A stretch of DNA of 64,000 nucleotides, taken from NCBI RefSeq assembly GCF_019429535.1, contig NZ_JAHXZM010000002.1, positions 310,001 through 374,000 of the forward strand, read 5' to 3'. Shown piece by piece: positions 39,398 to 47,830 of this stretch. How positions within the stretch are numbered: the stretch's first letter is position 1; every line of letters starts with the position of its first letter. The stretch is from Sphingomonas citricola. GTDB lineage: Bacteria > Pseudomonadota > Alphaproteobacteria > Sphingomonadales > Sphingomonadaceae. The translations under genes were made by a program, and so were the position numbers. The notes under the pieces are model-generated. The model searched no databases, was not told the origin of the DNA, and was given only the letters and a program-made list of their open reading frames with translations.

Positions 39398-40039
39398 TCA
39401 GAAGTGGGTGACGATACCCAGCGTCGGGCGGAAGCTGTGCACCCAGCCGAACGACGACACTTCGCCGCGCAGACGGAAGCCGGCGTTGCCGGTCAGACCG
39501 CCGAGACCGATGTCCTTCGGGCCGACTTCGAAGCCGACGCCGTAGGTGACATCGTCATAGTCGCGGTTGGTGTTCACGCGCTTGTCGAAGTTGACCCACT
39601 GGTAGCCGACCTTGCCGTAGAACAGGCCGCTCTCGCCAGCGCGGAAGCCGAAGCGGCCCGCGGCGCCGTATTCCCAGTCGATGTCGCCCGACACGCCCTT
39701 GGCGACGTTACCCTCGGCGCCGATGAAGAAGGCGTTGAGCGGCACGTTGAAGCCGACCAGACCCTCGACCAGCGAACCGTTCAGCTTGTCGCGACGGTTG
39801 ACGGGGGGGATGCCTGCCTTGTTCGGCTCGCTGTCGAACTGCTCCCAGCCGCCACGAATCGCGAAATACGGATCGATGCCGAACGCGCGCGTGCCGTCGG
39901 GCGCGGTCGCCGTGTCGGTCGTGGTCGTCTGACCATAAGCGGTGTCGGTGGTCGACGGATAGGACGCGTCCTGCGCGAAGGCAGGGGCAGCGGCGAGAGC
40001 GGACACGGCAACGGCCGTCGCAAGAACGAGCTTACGCAT
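39398..40039 (-). CDS. Outer-membrane beta-barrel protein (OmpX/OmpW-like)
   Basis: 213 residues. Signal peptide ends at APAFAQD; then a Thr-rich spacer and alternating hydrophobic strands ending in aromatic or polar residues, finishing with GIVTHF, whose C-terminal Phe is the outer-membrane assembly signal. GAGG precedes the ATG. An opacity- or OmpX-type 8-stranded barrel is likely; ligand unknown. Confidence 0.85.
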   Translation of the reverse strand: MRKLVLATAVAVSALAAAPAFAQDASYPSTTDTAYGQTTTTDTATAPDGTRAFGIDPYFAIRGGWEQFDSEPNKAGIPPVNRRDKLNGSLVEGLVGFNVPLNAFFIGAEGNVAKGVSGDIDWEYGAAGRFGFRAGESGLFYGKVGYQWVNFDKRVNTNRDYDDVTYGVGFEVGPKDIGLGGLTGNAGFRLRGEVSSFGWVHSFRPTLGIVTHF

Positions 40040-40350
40040 GATGAACCTCGGTATAGTTTTATCTGTTTTATCGGGGGTGACTGCGTTTCGAAGCAGCGTA
40101 CCCGAGGCCCACGTAACCGGCGGATGCTGACAGGGTTGCGCAAATCGACGCGTGCCCGCCGAGTAAATCGGAAGTGTGGCCGGAACGACACGCTTTCTTG
40201 CGAAATGATGAACGGGGTTGCCACAAAGCTGCCGCACCCGAACGCGCGCGCCACAAAGCCGCCGCACCGCGCCTTGTTCCGCCATGCTCGGCTCCCCCGC
40301 GTCGCGCGCGGCGAATCGGTGATCGACGCGCGGCACGCGTCGGTACGGGG
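40040..40350. other. 311-bp gap with no clear gene; two direct repeats
   Basis: No convincing reading frame. It lies upstream of the outer-membrane protein and downstream of the HNH nuclease. It carries two 18-bp near-identical direct repeats (described separately). Confidence 0.5.
40220..40267. repeat. Pair of 18-bp direct repeats, 30 bp apart
   Basis: GCCACAAAGCYGCCGCAC occurs at 40220-40237 and 40250-40267, differing at one position. Only two copies. They could be tandem operator sites, for example for the outer-membrane protein gene 180 bp away, or a residue of slippage. Confidence 0.5.
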
Positions 40351-40683
40351 TCAGCGTGCGCGTCTGGTCGGCGCGTGGAAGTCGGGCGGCTTGTCCGCGA
40401 TCCAGCGCAGGAACCGCGCCATCACCGGCACGTCGCGCAACGCATCGAGCGTACCCGCGACCGCCAGCGCGCGATTGTCGGCGGCGGCGTGGATCGCGCG
40501 GTGGCAGATCGGATGCACCGGTGCGGTATGCGTGCCGCCCTCGCTCTTGGGGACGACGTGGTGCCATTCGACCTTTACCCCCAGCGGCCGGCCGCACAGC
40601 GCGCAGACAGGCGGCGGCGCGGCGCGGGCGATGAGCGCTTCCGCCTCCGCCAGCCCCGCCTTGCGCTTCACCCGTCCCGCCAC
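40351..40683 (-). CDS. HNH endonuclease
   Basis: 110 residues, one HNH domain: CALCGRPLG (zinc Cys pair), WHHVVPKSEGG (catalytic His), and HPICHRAIHA. No other domain is attached and there is no neighbouring methyltransferase. Such small stand-alone HNH proteins occur widely in chromosomes and phages. Confidence 0.85.
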   Translation of the reverse strand: MAGRVKRKAGLAEAEALIARAAPPPVCALCGRPLGVKVEWHHVVPKSEGGTHTAPVHPICHRAIHAAADNRALAVAGTLDALRDVPVMARFLRWIADKPPDFHAPTRRAR

Positions 40684-40822
40684 CGATCCTCCCTGGCTGT
40701 GCGGGAAGCAGACGCGCGGTGCGGTGCGCGGGTTGCATTGCGGGATCGACGCGGTGCGAGGCGGCGCGGAAAGTCACTAAAGTCACACCCCTACGCATGT
40801 GCGCGCGCGCGAGCCCGCAGCC

Positions 40823-41416
40823 TCAGGTATCCTCCTCCAGATCGCCCGGCACCTCGGGGAAGAAATCGCGCGACACCACCGGCACCATCTCGCACGCGTG
40901 GTCGCCGAGCGCGCCGAGCGAGCGCTGGAAACTGCCGCGGGCGGCATCGGTCATCGCCTCGAACCCGTCCCAGCGGTCGCCAGGCTTGCCCGCGGGGAGC
41001 AGATGCTGGAGCAGGAACACGAGCAGCCGGTCGCTCGGCTCGCGCGTCTGCTGGACGAGTTGTCCTTCCTTCCAGATCTCGCGAACGGTGCCGCGCGTCG
41101 CGCGCTCGAACGCGAGCGTCGTCAGCCGCACCGTCGCGATCTTGAGCGCCTGATCCCAGGTGCGCGCGAAATCCTCCGCATCGGGCCGCGCGCGCAGGCG
41201 ATAGGCCGAGCGCGACGACACGCGCGCCTCGCGGCACGCGTTGCTGACCGACCCCGTCTCCGCCAGCACGACGAGAAAGGTACGCTGCCGCTCCGCGGTC
41301 CACCCATCGGCGCGTACGCGGACGGGAACGGGCGGGGGCAGCGGCAAGTCGGTGACGTTGTCGTGGACCGGTTCATGCTCGGACGAGCGAGCGGCGGCGG
41401 ATCGGCGAGCGGCCAT
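40823..41416 (-). CDS. Helix-turn-helix DNA-binding protein of unknown role
   Basis: 197 residues. The segment LAETGSVSNACREARVSSRS reads like the helix-turn-helix of phage terminase small subunits or transposase-like regulators, and is followed by AYRLRARPDAEDFARTWDQA. The rest is charged and poorly characterised. Similar proteins appear in sphingomonads; I do not assert a function. It is 139 bp from the HNH gene. Confidence 0.65.
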   Translation of the reverse strand: MAARRSAAARSSEHEPVHDNVTDLPLPPPVPVRVRADGWTAERQRTFLVVLAETGSVSNACREARVSSRSAYRLRARPDAEDFARTWDQALKIATVRLTTLAFERATRGTVREIWKEGQLVQQTREPSDRLLVFLLQHLLPAGKPGDRWDGFEAMTDAARGSFQRSLGALGDHACEMVPVVSRDFFPEVPGDLEEDT

Positions 41417-41524
41417 GTGTGTGCTCCGTGGTTATGGAGCGTGGGGAGGTATGCGGGGAAGGGGCGTGTAGGACAGAACTACTTGTCTTCAGTTTAATCT
41501 GATATGTATTCAGGCGCGACATCA

Positions 41525-41959
41525 TCATGCAAGACGACAGTCCCTTAAAACAATATCGAAGGCGCTAAAACTTTCTAATTCTCCCGTTGCGGTAATAATG
41601 TCGTCGCGTGACAGAATTTCTAAACGGTCATGATCCTGAAGGAAATTTAGCCAAACCCCCTCAATTGTCGTGGAGCTGCCATCGTCTTGTAACGATACTC
41701 TTATTGCGGCCCCATCGTACGGGGGAGCGTAAACTGATTTCACCCGGCCTCGAACTGTCATGCATTTGCCAATGTATAAAGTCGCCAGTCGGTCAGCCTG
41801 CAGTGAGGTCCTGTCACGATAGATAGAGCGTAGTGTTTGGGGCGATAGTGCTTTATCAGAAGGCGGTGGTGCGGCAGTAGGACAAGTGTCACTCCGCTGC
41901 ATTTCGTATTTTGAAGGCTTTACTGTTGTATTTGAGCTTACCACTATTCGCTCACCCAC
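41525..41959 (-). CDS. Hypothetical protein with OB-fold-like (tRNA_anti-like) C terminus; upstream part likely frameshifted
   Basis: 144 residues from the only in-frame ATG. The C-terminal half (CMTVRGRVKSVY ... DIITATGELESFSA ... LRDCRL) follows the pattern of the tRNA_anti-like OB domain. The DNA is visibly poorer in GC than the flanks. The open frame extends upstream without a start codon to 42100, adding a transmembrane-like IYASVILAIIIIWRVL. A ribosome binding site plus ATG at 42141 lies in a different frame. See findings. Confidence 0.5.
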   Translation of the reverse strand: MGERIVVSSNTTVKPSKYEMQRSDTCPTAAPPPSDKALSPQTLRSIYRDRTSLQADRLATLYIGKCMTVRGRVKSVYAPPYDGAAIRVSLQDDGSSTTIEGVWLNFLQDHDRLEILSRDDIITATGELESFSAFDIVLRDCRLA

Positions 41960-42138
41960 CTCCGGCGCGTGAGCGGAGGTGTCATCTCGCAGCTTCAGGC
42001 GATGTTCGAAATTATCAATGATTGAGCTGTAACGCCAGTCAAGTACTCGCCAAATTATTATTATGGCTAATATGACCGACGCATAAATGGGATGGGCGTC
42101 TTAAAGACGATAGCGAGCTGATTGAGAGCCTCGACGCC

Positions 42139-42153
42139 CATGTAATCCCCTCC
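42139..42153 (-). promoter_or_regulatory. Strong ribosome binding site with ATG, out of frame with downstream gene
   Basis: On the minus strand GGAGGGG is five bases from ATG (42141-42139). The frame encodes 24 residues (MGVEALNQLAIVFKTPIPFM...) and ends at a TAG at 42069-42067. It likely marks the true start of the frameshifted gene ending at 41525. Confidence 0.55.
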
Positions 42154-42165
42154 AACGACGCTCTG

Positions 42166-43215
42166 TTATTCCGCCGCAACCCCACCAAACATATCCGCCT
42201 CGGCCACGACGTCCTCGTTCGCGGGCTTGGCGTCCTTCGCCTTCTTGCGCTTGTCGAACGCGTCCCAGACGTCGTTCCACTGGCCCTTGGTCGCGGCCTT
42301 CGAATATTCGGTCGCGCGGGTTTCGAAGAAGTTGGCGTGCTCAACGCCGTTGAGCAGCGGGGTGAGCCAGGGGATCGGGTGCTCGTCGATCATGTAGATC
42401 GGCTTCAGGCCCAATTGCCCCATGCGCCAGTCGGCGATGTAGCGGATGTACTTCTTGATATCCTTGGGCTTCATCCCCTCGACCGGGCCCATCTCGAACG
42501 CGAGGTCGATGAAATTGTCCTCGAGCCGGATCGTCGTCTGGCACACGTCGGCGATGTCGTCCTTGACCGCCTTGGTCAGGCACTGACGCTCGGCGCAGAA
42601 GGCGTGGAACATGCGGATGATGCCCTCGCAGTGGAGGCTCTCGTCACGCACCGACCAGCTGACGATCTGCCCCATGCCCTTCATCTTGTTGAAGCGCGGG
42701 AAGTTCATCAGCATCGCGAAGCTGGCGAAGAGCTGGACGCCCTCGGTAAAGCCACCGAACATCGCGAGCGTGCGCGCGATATCCTCGTCGCTGTCGACGC
42801 CGAAGTTCTGCATGTAATCATGCTTGTCCTTCATCTCGGCATATTCGAGGAAGGCGCCATACTCGCTCTCGGGCATGCCGATCGTGTCGAGCAGGTGGCT
42901 GTAGGCGGCGATATGGACCGTCTCCATGTTGCTGAACGCGGTCAGCATCATCTTGATCTCGGTCGGCTTGAACACGCGGCCGTATTTCTCGTGGTAGCAA
43001 TCCTGCACCTCGACGTCGGCCTGCGTGAAGAAGCGGAAGATCTGCGTCAGCAGGTTGCGCTCGTGATCGGTCAGCTTCTGCGCCCAGTCGCGGCAATCCT
43101 CGCCCAAGGGCACTTCCTCCGGCAGCCAATGGAGCTGTTGCTGGCGCTTCCAGAATTCGAACGCCCAGGGGTATTCGAACGGCTTGTACTGCTTCGATGC
43201 GTGGAGGAGGGACAT
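42166..43215 (-). CDS. nrdB: Ribonucleoside-diphosphate reductase subunit beta (class Ia)
   Basis: 349 residues of the diiron-tyrosyl radical subunit. Iron-ligand motifs appear in the helix NMETVHIAAYSHLLD, in EYAEMKDKHDYMQNF and in SWSVRDESLHCEGI. nrdA, the large subunit, is not within the window on this side, although they are usually adjacent. It makes dNDPs from NDPs together with NrdA. Confidence 0.93.
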   Translation of the reverse strand: MSLLHASKQYKPFEYPWAFEFWKRQQQLHWLPEEVPLGEDCRDWAQKLTDHERNLLTQIFRFFTQADVEVQDCYHEKYGRVFKPTEIKMMLTAFSNMETVHIAAYSHLLDTIGMPESEYGAFLEYAEMKDKHDYMQNFGVDSDEDIARTLAMFGGFTEGVQLFASFAMLMNFPRFNKMKGMGQIVSWSVRDESLHCEGIIRMFHAFCAERQCLTKAVKDDIADVCQTTIRLEDNFIDLAFEMGPVEGMKPKDIKKYIRYIADWRMGQLGLKPIYMIDEHPIPWLTPLLNGVEHANFFETRATEYSKAATKGQWNDVWDAFDKRKKAKDAKPANEDVVAEADMFGGVAAE

Positions 43216-43220
43216 GGGGG

Positions 43221-43442
43221 TTACTCCGACAGGATGGTGTTGAGGTGGTGGCCGGCGACGCCGAGCGTCAGCGCGCCGAGGAAACAGTCGCGCGCGCCGG
43301 CGAGCGCGGCGCGGGTGGGGGCCAAGCCTCGCGGGTGCCGCGGCAGGTGGCGGCGGCGCAACTGCACGAGCCCGAGCGCGAACAGCAGCGCACCCGCGAC
43401 CAGGAGCGCGGTCGTCGCGAACAGGGCGAGCGGATGCCTCAC
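43221..43442 (-). CDS. Small membrane protein of unknown function
   Basis: 73 residues, GTG at 43442 overlapping the stop of the upstream gene (GTGA). One clear helix at LALFATTALLVAGALLFALG and a hydrophobic C terminus (CFLGALTLGVAGHHL). It ends six bases before nrdB and so is probably co-transcribed with it. Confidence 0.65.
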   Translation of the reverse strand: MRHPLALFATTALLVAGALLFALGLVQLRRRHLPRHPRGLAPTRAALAGARDCFLGALTLGVAGHHLNTILSE

Positions 43443-43672
43443 GACGCGGTGCCCTGCGCGTTCGGGGTTAACGAGTCTTCCGCGCTCCAATTGCGCATCG
43501 CGGTCGCGCTCATCGCCAGCACGACGCCGCCCGCGAGCAGCATGATGCCCGCCATGCGGAAGACGTAGACCTTGGCCGGGCCGCTCGGCCGCGTCAGCGC
43601 GAGGAGCAGCCCCGCGCCGACGAGCGCGAGGACGCCCGCGACCACGTACATGATGATGATCGACCAGCTCAT
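43439..43672 (-). CDS. Small two-helix membrane protein of unknown function
   Basis: 77 residues: an N-terminal helix (MSWSIIIMYVVAGVLALVGA) and a second (MAGIMLLAGGVVLAMSAT) separated by a short basic stretch. No ribosome binding site is obvious at the ATG at 43672. Stop overlaps the start of the next small gene, suggesting a functional pair. Confidence 0.62.
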   Translation of the reverse strand: MSWSIIIMYVVAGVLALVGAGLLLALTRPSGPAKVYVFRMAGIMLLAGGVVLAMSATAMRNWSAEDSLTPNAQGTAS

Positions 43673-43752
43673 GCGGCGCGCGCCGATGGCGATGCGACCA
43701 ACCGCGCGATCGTGCGTTGCGCACCCGAACCCATCAAGCAAGGAGTGACACG

Positions 43753-44001
43753 ATGGTCGACGCCAGCCAGATCAAGGAACATGCCGAAGTCATCGGCGCG
43801 GACGGCACCCATGTCGGCACCGTCGACCATGTCGAGGGCGACCGTATCAAGCTGACCAAGAACGATTCGCCGCAGACCCAGGACGGGCAGGGCGCGAAGC
43901 ACCATTACATCTCGCTCGCCCTCGTCGCCGACGTGGAGGATGGCAAGGTCCGCCTGTCGGCGAACGGCGCCGAGGCAGTGCAGCTCGAGGAATCCGAGTA
44001 A
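43753..44001 (+). CDS. DUF2171 domain protein
   Basis: 82 residues with GADGTHVGTVDHVEGDRIKL and HHYISLALVADVEDGKVRLS, the DUF2171 beta-rich pattern (related to PRC-barrel proteins). AAGGAG is 8 bases before the ATG. Relatives are often stress-induced; role unknown. An intrinsic terminator follows 29 bp after the stop. Confidence 0.9.
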   Translation: MVDASQIKEHAEVIGADGTHVGTVDHVEGDRIKLTKNDSPQTQDGQGAKHHYISLALVADVEDGKVRLSANGAEAVQLEESE

Positions 44002-44792
44002 GCGTAACCCGCGCGAGCGGTGACGTACGGCCCCGGTTCGCGTGCCCCGTGCGGGCAGGCGGGCCGGGGTTTTCGTTATGCGCGAGCCGCAACGCGACGG
44101 GCGGGACGAGCGATCGGCCGCCCGCGCGCACGACCGCAGCGCGCGCGCGTTCCGCGCGGCGGCAGGGATCGTGTCTCGGCTCGATTCGACCAACGGTTGC
44201 TCCCGGTGCGGCGCGGCGAAGGGGTTGCCGATGCGCTGTGCGATGATACGGGAAGCGCGCCTGCGCCGCCACCCCGCAGAGCGGCTGCGGGCATGGTTTT
44301 TCTGTGAACAAATTCGATATCTAGGTGTGGGTAAGTGAGTGACGCGCTAGATATGGTGTGGTGGGAACGGGGCGCGTTCGTGGCGCGAATCCTTGGTTGG
44401 CGGTCGATGTACCCGATCTGTTCGCGCGGTGGTGTGAGTCGCGGGTGACCGATGGGGCCGGGCGGGCGGCAAGGTAGGCCGCGATGGTCGCGCCAATTTG
44501 GAGCCAGGCGCCTGGCACGTCGATAGCGCAGGATCGATGACCCGCCGCTGCGACGTTATTGAGCGTGGCGTGGCGTGGCTTGGTGGCCTGAACACCCAGC
44601 ATTAGCAGGGCTGCGCTGCTTACTGCGGCGGCCTGCTAGGTCGCGCTCGATGCAATTTTTGGTTCTAAAGTGCCGCCGTCGCGCGTCGCTCGCGGCAGGA
44701 TCGTCGTTCGTCCTGGTGGACCAATGCCGCGCGCTAGTCAATCAGCCGGTCGTGAGGGCGGTGCTCGTCCGCCCCCTCGACCGTCGTCAGCG
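44002..44792. other. About 0.7-0.8 kb without a convincing gene
   Basis: After the DUF2171 terminator no frame shows protein-like composition, family motifs or a ribosome binding site. A perfect 8-bp inverted repeat (ATATCTAG at 44317-44324, CTAGATAT at 44347-44354) stands out. The stretch could hold an unrecognised small RNA or regulatory DNA. Confidence 0.5.
44031..44074 (+). terminator. Intrinsic terminator of the DUF2171 gene
   Basis: Outer stem CCCCGGT / GCCGGGG (with one G-U pair) enclosing a TGCCC / GGGCA hairpin, followed by TTTTCG. Confidence 0.8.
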
Positions 44793-45476
44793 TCAGCGTG
44801 AGGCGTAGGCAACCGGGACGAGCGGGTCGCCGCAGCGCTTGACGTTATACTCGTTGCCCTTCCAGCAGACCTTTTCAAAGCGCGGCAGCGTTGCGGGCAT
44901 CGGGCGGCCGACGCGGACGATCGCCTGGTCGCCCCACGGCGTCAGGCTGTTGCGCAACTCCCGCATCCGGTCGAGCGACAATTGCGTGAACTGCCCGCGC
45001 GGGCTGAACAGCGCCTCGCGCCCGATATCGCCCGCGGTGCGGCAGAAGTTGAACTGCGAATTGACCGTCGCGAAGCTCGAATAGGTGCGCGTGCCGAACT
45101 GGTCGAGCGCCTGCTGCCCTTCCTTCTTGGTCTTCGCGACACGCAAGAAATATTTGGTGAGCGTGTCGTACGACGACTTCAGCTCGGCCTCGTGGTCGGT
45201 CAGCAGCGCATTGTACTTGTCGACGGTCAGTAGCGTCGGCTCGAACTGGCATTGCAGCGCCGCGACGTTCAATGCCGCGCGCATGTTCCATGCGATGCCG
45301 GCGCGTTGCTCCGCCGCGGTCGCGCCGGGCAGGACCATGCCGACATCGGGCTCGCTGCCCGTGATCGCGGGTGCGCTCAGGTCCTTGTGCTGCAGGTAGA
45401 ATTGCGCAGACGCCGATACGCTCGAAAACGCCAACACGGTTGCGGCACCCATGCCGACGAACCGAACCAACCCCAT
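44793..45476 (-). CDS. Secreted hypothetical protein
   Basis: 227 residues with a clear signal peptide (ending at ASAQF) and GAGGAG before the ATG. The mature part is mostly alpha-helical with four cysteines (CQFEP, FNFCRTAG, KVCWKGNEYNVKRCG), likely disulfide-bonded. No domain recognised. Possibly periplasmic. Confidence 0.75.
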   Translation of the reverse strand: MGLVRFVGMGAATVLAFSSVSASAQFYLQHKDLSAPAITGSEPDVGMVLPGATAAEQRAGIAWNMRAALNVAALQCQFEPTLLTVDKYNALLTDHEAELKSSYDTLTKYFLRVAKTKKEGQQALDQFGTRTYSSFATVNSQFNFCRTAGDIGREALFSPRGQFTQLSLDRMRELRNSLTPWGDQAIVRVGRPMPATLPRFEKVCWKGNEYNVKRCGDPLVPVAYASR

Positions 45477-45721
45477 GTTCCGACACTCCTCACCCGCGCG
45501 CCCCGGCCGCGCCTTATGTGGTGCGCTTTTACCAATGTTGGTTAATCGCCCCAAGCGATTTCTGCCATGATTCCGCTGCGTTCCGTCGCAAAACGGAGAC
45601 GCGATCGAAACGACCTCCCTGCGGATATCGTCGGCGGGTGGGGCCCGCGATCGATGCCGGCAAGCTTATGGGAAAAGCAGTCGCCGATCGGTCGCCACCT
45701 GTTTCAGGCGAGCAAAAGAAA

Positions 45722-45747
45722 AGGCCGCCCGGTCGCCCGGACGGCCT
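45722..45747 (-). terminator. Intrinsic terminator of the Met-rich lipoprotein gene
   Basis: On the minus strand an 11-bp stem (one G-U pair) with a GCGA tetraloop is followed by TTTTCTTTT, 28 bp past the stop at 45776. Confidence 0.9.
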
Positions 45748-45775
45748 CTCGCTTCGTAAATGCCCTGGCGGCAGA

Positions 45776-46060
45776 TTACATCGCGTTGGTCGTGGTCGTG
45801 GTGGTCATGGTGTTCGACATCATCATGTCGTTGCCGCCCATGCCAGCGCCCATCGTGTCGTTCGCCATCATGCCGCCGTTCATGCTGCCGTCGACGGCAG
45901 TCATGTTGTCCGACATGGTGTCCATGCCCTCGGTGGCGTTCATGTCGGTGATCATGGTGTTGTCGGTGGTGGTCTCGGTCTTCGAACCGCACGCCGAAAC
46001 CGCGAGCGCGGCTGCTGCGAGTGCCGAGCCGGTCAGAACCTTGGTGATGATGGCACGCAT
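45776..46060 (-). CDS. Methionine-rich lipoprotein
   Basis: 94 residues. Lipobox ALAVSAC, then a mature part of only about 70 residues that contains over a dozen methionines (DNTMITDMN, MNGGMMANDTMGAGMGGNDM, MMMSNTMTTTTTTNAM) and many threonines. Met clusters are typical of Cu(I)/Ag(I) ligands, but there are no histidines. No family is recognised and metal binding is only an inference. Confidence 0.78.
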   Translation of the reverse strand: MRAIITKVLTGSALAAAALAVSACGSKTETTTDNTMITDMNATEGMDTMSDNMTAVDGSMNGGMMANDTMGAGMGGNDMMMSNTMTTTTTTNAM

Positions 46061-46149
46061 GAATTTGCTCCCTAGACTGTAGATTTGGAGACCGTTGGGG
46101 TCGTGAATACCCAAATCGGCGTTAATGGTAATCGGTACGCGACCACCCC

Positions 46150-46815
46150 TCAAGCCTCGATTTCACCGTGACAAGAAAGGCTTTGGAGAAAAGGTCTGGC
46201 GGTGAACGCCAGCGCGGCGTCGAAGGTTGCACTGGTGACCGCTTTTTCAAGTGCTTGCGCGCTGGTGACCGGATAATCGGCGATCCCGCACGGGACGATG
46301 CCGCCGAAATGCGACAGGTCGGGGTGCAAATTGACTGCAAAGCCGTGCAGCGTGACCCAGCGCCGCACGCGGATGCCGATTGCGCCGATCTTGGCCTCCT
46401 GCCCTGAACGGTCGTGCGTCCAGATGCCGATCCGCCCCGGTGCGCGGAAGCCGTCGATCCCGACCTGGGCGAGCGCCGCGATCACCCAGCCCTCGACCGC
46501 GTGGACGAAGCAGCGCACGTCGCGTCCGCGTTTATTCAGATCGAGCACGAGATAGCCGACGCGCTGGCCGGGCCCGTGATAGGTGTAGCGCCCGCCACGC
46601 CCCGCGGGCATCACCGGAAAACGCGCGTCGACCAGCTCGGCCGGGTCCGCGCTCGTCCCCGCGGTATAGACCGGCGGGTGTTCGAGCAGCCAGATCAGCT
46701 CGCGTGCGCTGCCGGCGGCGACCGCGGCGGCGCGCGCCTCCATCTCCGCCAGCGATTGGTCGTACGGCGTCAGCCCCGGCGTCACGCGCCATTCGATATC
46801 GTCGATCTCATCCAC
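46150..46815 (-). CDS. lipB: Octanoyltransferase (lipoate biosynthesis)
   Basis: Transfers octanoyl from acyl carrier protein to lipoyl domains. Motif [19 protein letters not shown], catalytic Lys in EAKIGAIGI and catalytic Cys in [11 protein letters not shown] start at 46815 gives 221 residues, matching family length. The longer open frame upstream is antisense to the next gene and was rejected. Confidence 0.95.
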   Translation of the reverse strand: MDEIDDIEWRVTPGLTPYDQSLAEMEARAAAVAAGSARELIWLLEHPPVYTAGTSADPAELVDARFPVMPAGRGGRYTYHGPGQRVGYLVLDLNKRGRDVRCFVHAVEGWVIAALAQVGIDGFRAPGRIGIWTHDRSGQEAKIGAIGIRVRRWVTLHGFAVNLHPDLSHFGGIVPCGIADYPVTSAQALEKAVTSATFDAALAFTARPFLQSLSCHGEIEA

Positions 46816-46996
46816 GCGACCCAGATGCGATGCGGGGGCGGGCTTGGCAACGGGGCGGGATTGCGAAGGGGGGAGCGTGCGGCACCTGCCGCGTGCGGGT
46901 GATTGGCGGGGCGCGGCGGATCGGCTAGGCCGCGGCATATCGCCCCCGCGCCGTCGCGCGCGCCGGGGCAACGGGCGTCGGCGAGCAGGGGGAACG

Positions 46997-47830
46997 ATGG
47001 TGCACATGGGGCTGGTCTGGGATCGCACGGTTGATGTGCTGCAGGGACGCAGCGGCATTCTCGCGCGGCTGGCGCTGTTGTTCTTCTTCGTACCGGGCGT
47101 CGTGAGCGCGGCCGTCGGTGCGTTCGCCACGCCCGCGACGCCGCTCGCCTTCGTCGCCTCGCTGGTGTCGCTGGCGGCCAGCGTGCTGCTGATCGCGGGC
47201 GTCCTCGCGGTCACCGCGGTGGCGAGCGACCCGGACGTCGACGCGGCGCGCGCGACAAGCATCGGGTTCCAGCGGCTGCTTCCCGCGATCGGCGCGATCG
47301 CGCTGGTCGTCGTCGCGGTGATCGCGATCGGGGTGCCGATCACGCTGCTGGTCGTCCAGTCGGGGGCGACCTTCGATCCCGCGACCGGGCGGTTCGATCT
47401 GGCGCGCGCGAGCGGCAGTGCGCTGAACCTCGCCGGCATCATCACGCTGATCGCGCTGGTCGTCGGATTGTGGGTGACCGCGAAGCTGGTTCCGCTGTTC
47501 GCGATCATCGTCAACGAGCGGCGCGGCCTCGGCGCCTTCGCGCGCAGCTTTCGGTTGACGCGCGGCTCGGCGTTGCGGCTGGTCGGGGTCGTCATCCTCT
47601 ACGGCATCGTTGTGATCGTCGCGATGCTCGCGGCGACGTCGGTGACGGGCGTGATCGCGCGGCTGCTGCTCGGCGCGGACGCGGCCGGGGGCGTCGGCGT
47701 CGCAGTGGGTGTCGCGTCCTCCGCGCTGACCGCGCTGGCGACCGTCGTGCAGACGGTGTTCTACGCGCGCTTCTACGTCGCCGCGCGCGACCGCGAGGAC
47801 GCCGCGCAGGACGCGCCGCTCGTTCAATGA
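46997..47830 (+). CDS. Polytopic membrane protein, GDPD membrane-domain-like
   Basis: 277 residues with AGGGGGA upstream of the ATG. About six helices, with the [18 protein letters not shown] loop characteristic of the DUF975/glycerophosphodiesterase membrane-domain class. Overlaps the next gene by 4 bp (ATGA), which has the same kind of loop. Function unknown. Confidence 0.75.
   Translation: MVHMGLVWDRTVDVLQGRSGILARLALLFFFVPGVVSAAVGAFATPATPLAFVASLVSLAASVLLIAGVLAVTAVASDPDVDAARATSIGFQRLLPAIGAIALVVVAVIAIGVPITLLVVQSGATFDPATGRFDLARASGSALNLAGIITLIALVVGLWVTAKLVPLFAIIVNERRGLGAFARSFRLTRGSALRLVGVVILYGIVVIVAMLAATSVTGVIARLLLGADAAGGVGVAVGVASSALTALATVVQTVFYARFYVAARDREDAAQDAPLVQ

Noticed and set aside
40220..40267. 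CRISPR array
   Set aside because: Only two 18-bp repeats with a 12-bp gap; no array or cas gene.
40823..41416. Prophage terminase small subunit
   Set aside because: HTH resemblance only; no portal, capsid or integrase genes nearby.
42095..42110. Programmed frameshift at CTTTAAG in the islet gene
   Set aside because: A minus-one slip there meets a TAA at once, so it could not produce the long protein.
44575..44808. 77-codon frame in the gene-free stretch
   Set aside because: Basic, low-complexity composition, no ribosome binding site, no recognisable features; overlaps the end of the gene at 44793.
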